The notes beneath the pieces are model-generated. The model was not told the origin of the DNA and ran no database searches. It worked only from the letters and a program-made list of their open reading frames with translations. A stretch of 64,000 nucleotides of DNA from Neocallimastix lanati (nom. inval.) (lineage: Eukaryota > Neocallimastigomycota > Neocallimastigomycetes > Neocallimastigales > Neocallimastigaceae). The stretch covers positions 466,501 to 530,500 of the forward strand of contig JACVTC010000121.1 of the NCBI GenBank assembly GCA_016946835.1, written 5' to 3'. The translations under genes and the position numbers were made by a program. The stretch's first letter is position 1. Every line of letters begins with the position of its first letter. This document shows positions 61,675 to 64,000 of this stretch, in pieces.

Positions 61675-64000
61675 CAACAACAATGTCCTAAACTTAGAGC
61701 AATCATCGAAGATAACAAAAATAAACTTTTTAGTAAAAATTTAAATCATTAATAGGGAGAAGAAGCACTCCCGTCGTCAATAAAATAGCTTCTGTCAATT
61801 ATCAGTCTTCTAATGAAATTAATGGAAACGAAATTGAAGAAGTCGAGGAAGATATAGAACTTCGTTCTTCTGATTTTGATGAGGAATACAATATTCTTTG
61901 TGCCATGAAAAGGAAATTAGATCAACTCAGTAAAAAGGTTGAGGCTAATGCAGAAAAGAGAAGGTACAAAACACTAAAAGACCAACCTCGTTCAATTTCC
62001 ACTCCTGCTCTTAGAAAAAGAAGAAAACTAGAAATGACTGATAAGAATATGGACACTCTACCTCCTCCAACCCAACTTCATCCTTCTATTATCGCTCAAC
62101 CAAGTATCAATAAAGAAAAAAAATTGAAAAGGAATTGAGAGATAGAGAAAGAGAGGAAGAAGCTAAAAGAATGGATTACCATCCTACAACTATAATTGAA
62201 GAAGATATTCAATCAAAAGAGAAAAAGAAGGATAAGACCAAACAGGAATCTAGTACGACAACGACGATTGAGAAAATTTCTAACTTACAAAAATCTGAAA
62301 AACTAAATAATACAAGAAGAAGCAAGATGTATAGAAATATCCAATTAGTATCCAATGTAGAAGATTATGACGTTGCTACTGATCTTAACTCTACTAAATG
62401 TAATATTACCTTTGGTCAATTGTTCAATGTTGCGCCAAAAATACGAGCTCAAGTAACGCAAGGTCTTAGGCTAGAAAAAGATTCGTCAAAAATTACTGGT
62501 GCCATCGATAATGTCTATGCTTCTGCGGTATTAGTAAATAATATTGATCATTCCTCTCATTGGTAATTGTGTTTTCAACTTTATTGATGATATCCTCATT
62601 TTCTCCAAAAGTATTGAAGAACACATTGAACACATTAAACAAGTATTAGAAATCTTCAAGGAAAATGACCTAAAAATTAACATTGAAAAGTGCCACTTTA
62701 TGCAAACCGAAGTAGATGTCCTTGGCCATAGAGTTACCACTGAAGGACTAAAACCAATTGATAGTAAGGTGGAAGCTATTAAGAATTGGAAAGCTCCTTC
62801 TGACGTTCATGAACTTCGCTCATTCTTAGGATCAGTGGGATATTATCGAGATTTCATTCCGAACTATGCTCAAATAACTGCTCCTATCTGTAAGTTGCTT
62901 AGAAAGGGAGTTACGTATGAATGGAACGAACAACATCAGGAAAGATTTAATCTACTTAAGGAAAAATTGATTAATGCACCAATTCTTAAGTATCCAGATT
63001 TTGAGAAAGAATTTATCATTCGAACAGATGCTTCGTATGAAGGAATTGGTGGAGTACTACTACAAAAGGATGAAAATGATGTAGAACATCCAGTGCACTT
63101 TGTAAGTCGAAGTCTTACTAAAGCTGAAAAGAATTATGGTATAACAGACTTAGAAGGAACCGCATTATATTATTGCATCACCAAGCTTAAACCATATATC
63201 ATGGGAAGTCCGTTTATAACTATCGTCTACACTGATCACAAACCCCTACTTGGACTATTTAAAAATAAGGAACCCAACAATGCTCGACAAACTAGATGGT
63301 GCCTCACGGCTAGTATGTTAAAAGTTGACATTCGTTACGAACAAGGGAAAAAGAATGTGGTTGCTGATGCCTTATCTAGAATGAAGAATCTTGAAGAAAA
63401 GAAAGTATTAGCAACCAAAATTAGTAATAATGAAGAAAACGATCTGCTATCCAAAGTTATTAAAGAATTCATTAACGAAAAGTTTACAAAAATAGATGGA
63501 GTAGAATACTTCATTGATGGAAACAATTATAGGAAATTAGTCACAGAAACTGACGAAAAGTTAAAACTTATATTCGAAGCTCATAAAATCGGCCACGATG
63601 GTTATTACAAAACATACCAACGCTTGAGGAAAAGTTACTACTGGAATGATATGGTGAATGACATTAAAAGAGTCATATCCAAATGTGCCAAATGTCAATT
63701 GAATCGACCGCAACCTTACCCAGAACCCACGGAAAATATTCCAACTCAAGTGGAAGGTCCATTTACAGATCTTGGTCTAGATATTATAGGTCCGCTAAAA
63801 CCAACAAGTAACAATAACCAATATATTTTAGTAGTAGTAGATTACTTTACTAAGTGGGTAGAAGCCGAGCCTACTGAAAGTATTACTTCTAAAGATGTAG
63901 TAAAATTCTTAATTAAAGTTTTCGCTCGTCATGGAGTTCCCCAAGTTATTACTACTGACAATGGGGTACAATTTACTTCCGATATGACCAAGGTATTTCT

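Larger units (their letters stand above)
59691..64000 (+). mobile_element. Second Ty3/gypsy element, distinct family, right end outside the window
   Basis: After a candidate primer-binding site near 59718 comes a leader of over one kilobase, then gag at 60883. Pol parts follow: a segment with ITFGQLFNVAPKIRAQVTQG, a domain boundary typical of some fungal Ty3 elements, then part of a reverse transcriptase (FIDDILIFSKSIEEHIEHIK), RNase H (IIRTDASYEGIGGVLLQKDE, YTDHKPLLGLF) and integrase (GHDGYYKTYQRLRKSYYW, VITTDNGVQFTS). The sequence differs strongly from the young element, so it is another family. Pol is decayed, with at least four breaks, and some of it is missing. Confidence 0.88.

Overview
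The window is very AT-rich eukaryotic nuclear DNA, by eye well above 80% A+T between genes. It is full of homopolymer runs and microsatellites. Its genes are broken by many short GT..AG introns, usually with GTAAGT-, GTAAAT- or GTATGT-like donors. The host gene set points to a fungus: an Mvp1-type sorting nexin, a Ste50/Ubc2-type adaptor, a Vtc1-like subunit, a Nop15-like protein and a Kin4-like kinase. The base composition and the Asn/Ser-rich proteins would suit an early-diverging lineage such as the anaerobic gut fungi (Neocallimastigomycota). That placement is inference.

Region 1-46 kb holds host genes, most reconstructed here from several exons with consistent splice phase. In order they are: GET1/WRB (minus, cut by the left edge), Mvp1/SNX8 sorting nexin (minus, 12 exons including an 8-nt one), a SAM-RA-SH3-SH3 adaptor (plus, 8 exons), the AP-1 mu subunit (minus, 10 exons), an apyrase-type nucleoside diphosphatase (plus), a Vtc1-like protein (plus), a DUF6818-like protein (plus), a Nop15/NIFK-like RRM protein (plus), a Kin4-like kinase (plus), an unrecognised gene (minus) and a LITAF-domain protein (minus, with a 14-nt exon). 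Gaps of 1-3.5 kb between genes are AT-rich with no gene seen. The exceptions are two unexplained GC-richer islands near 6.9 kb and 17.1-17.5 kb. Functionally the genes cover membrane traffic (Get1, Mvp1, AP-1 mu, LITAF, apyrase), signalling (the adaptor and the kinase), polyphosphate metabolism and ribosome assembly. They do not look like a cluster with one joint job.

Region 47.2-64 kb is a nest of LTR retroelements: a Ty1/copia remnant (minus), an older Ty3/gypsy remnant that carries a 608-bp solo LTR of another family, a young Ty3/gypsy element with two 999-bp LTRs (51358-58675), and a second distinct Ty3/gypsy element that runs off the right edge. All coding parts are decayed to some degree and are treated here as fossils.

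The most interesting signals lie in the untranslated RNA parts of these elements. There are three tandem bulged hairpins with covarying stems upstream of the gag of the right-hand element. A leader module is shared by two otherwise distinct Ty3 elements. Two LTR hairpins change sequence but keep pairing between an old and a young LTR. These look like conserved RNA elements of unknown role.
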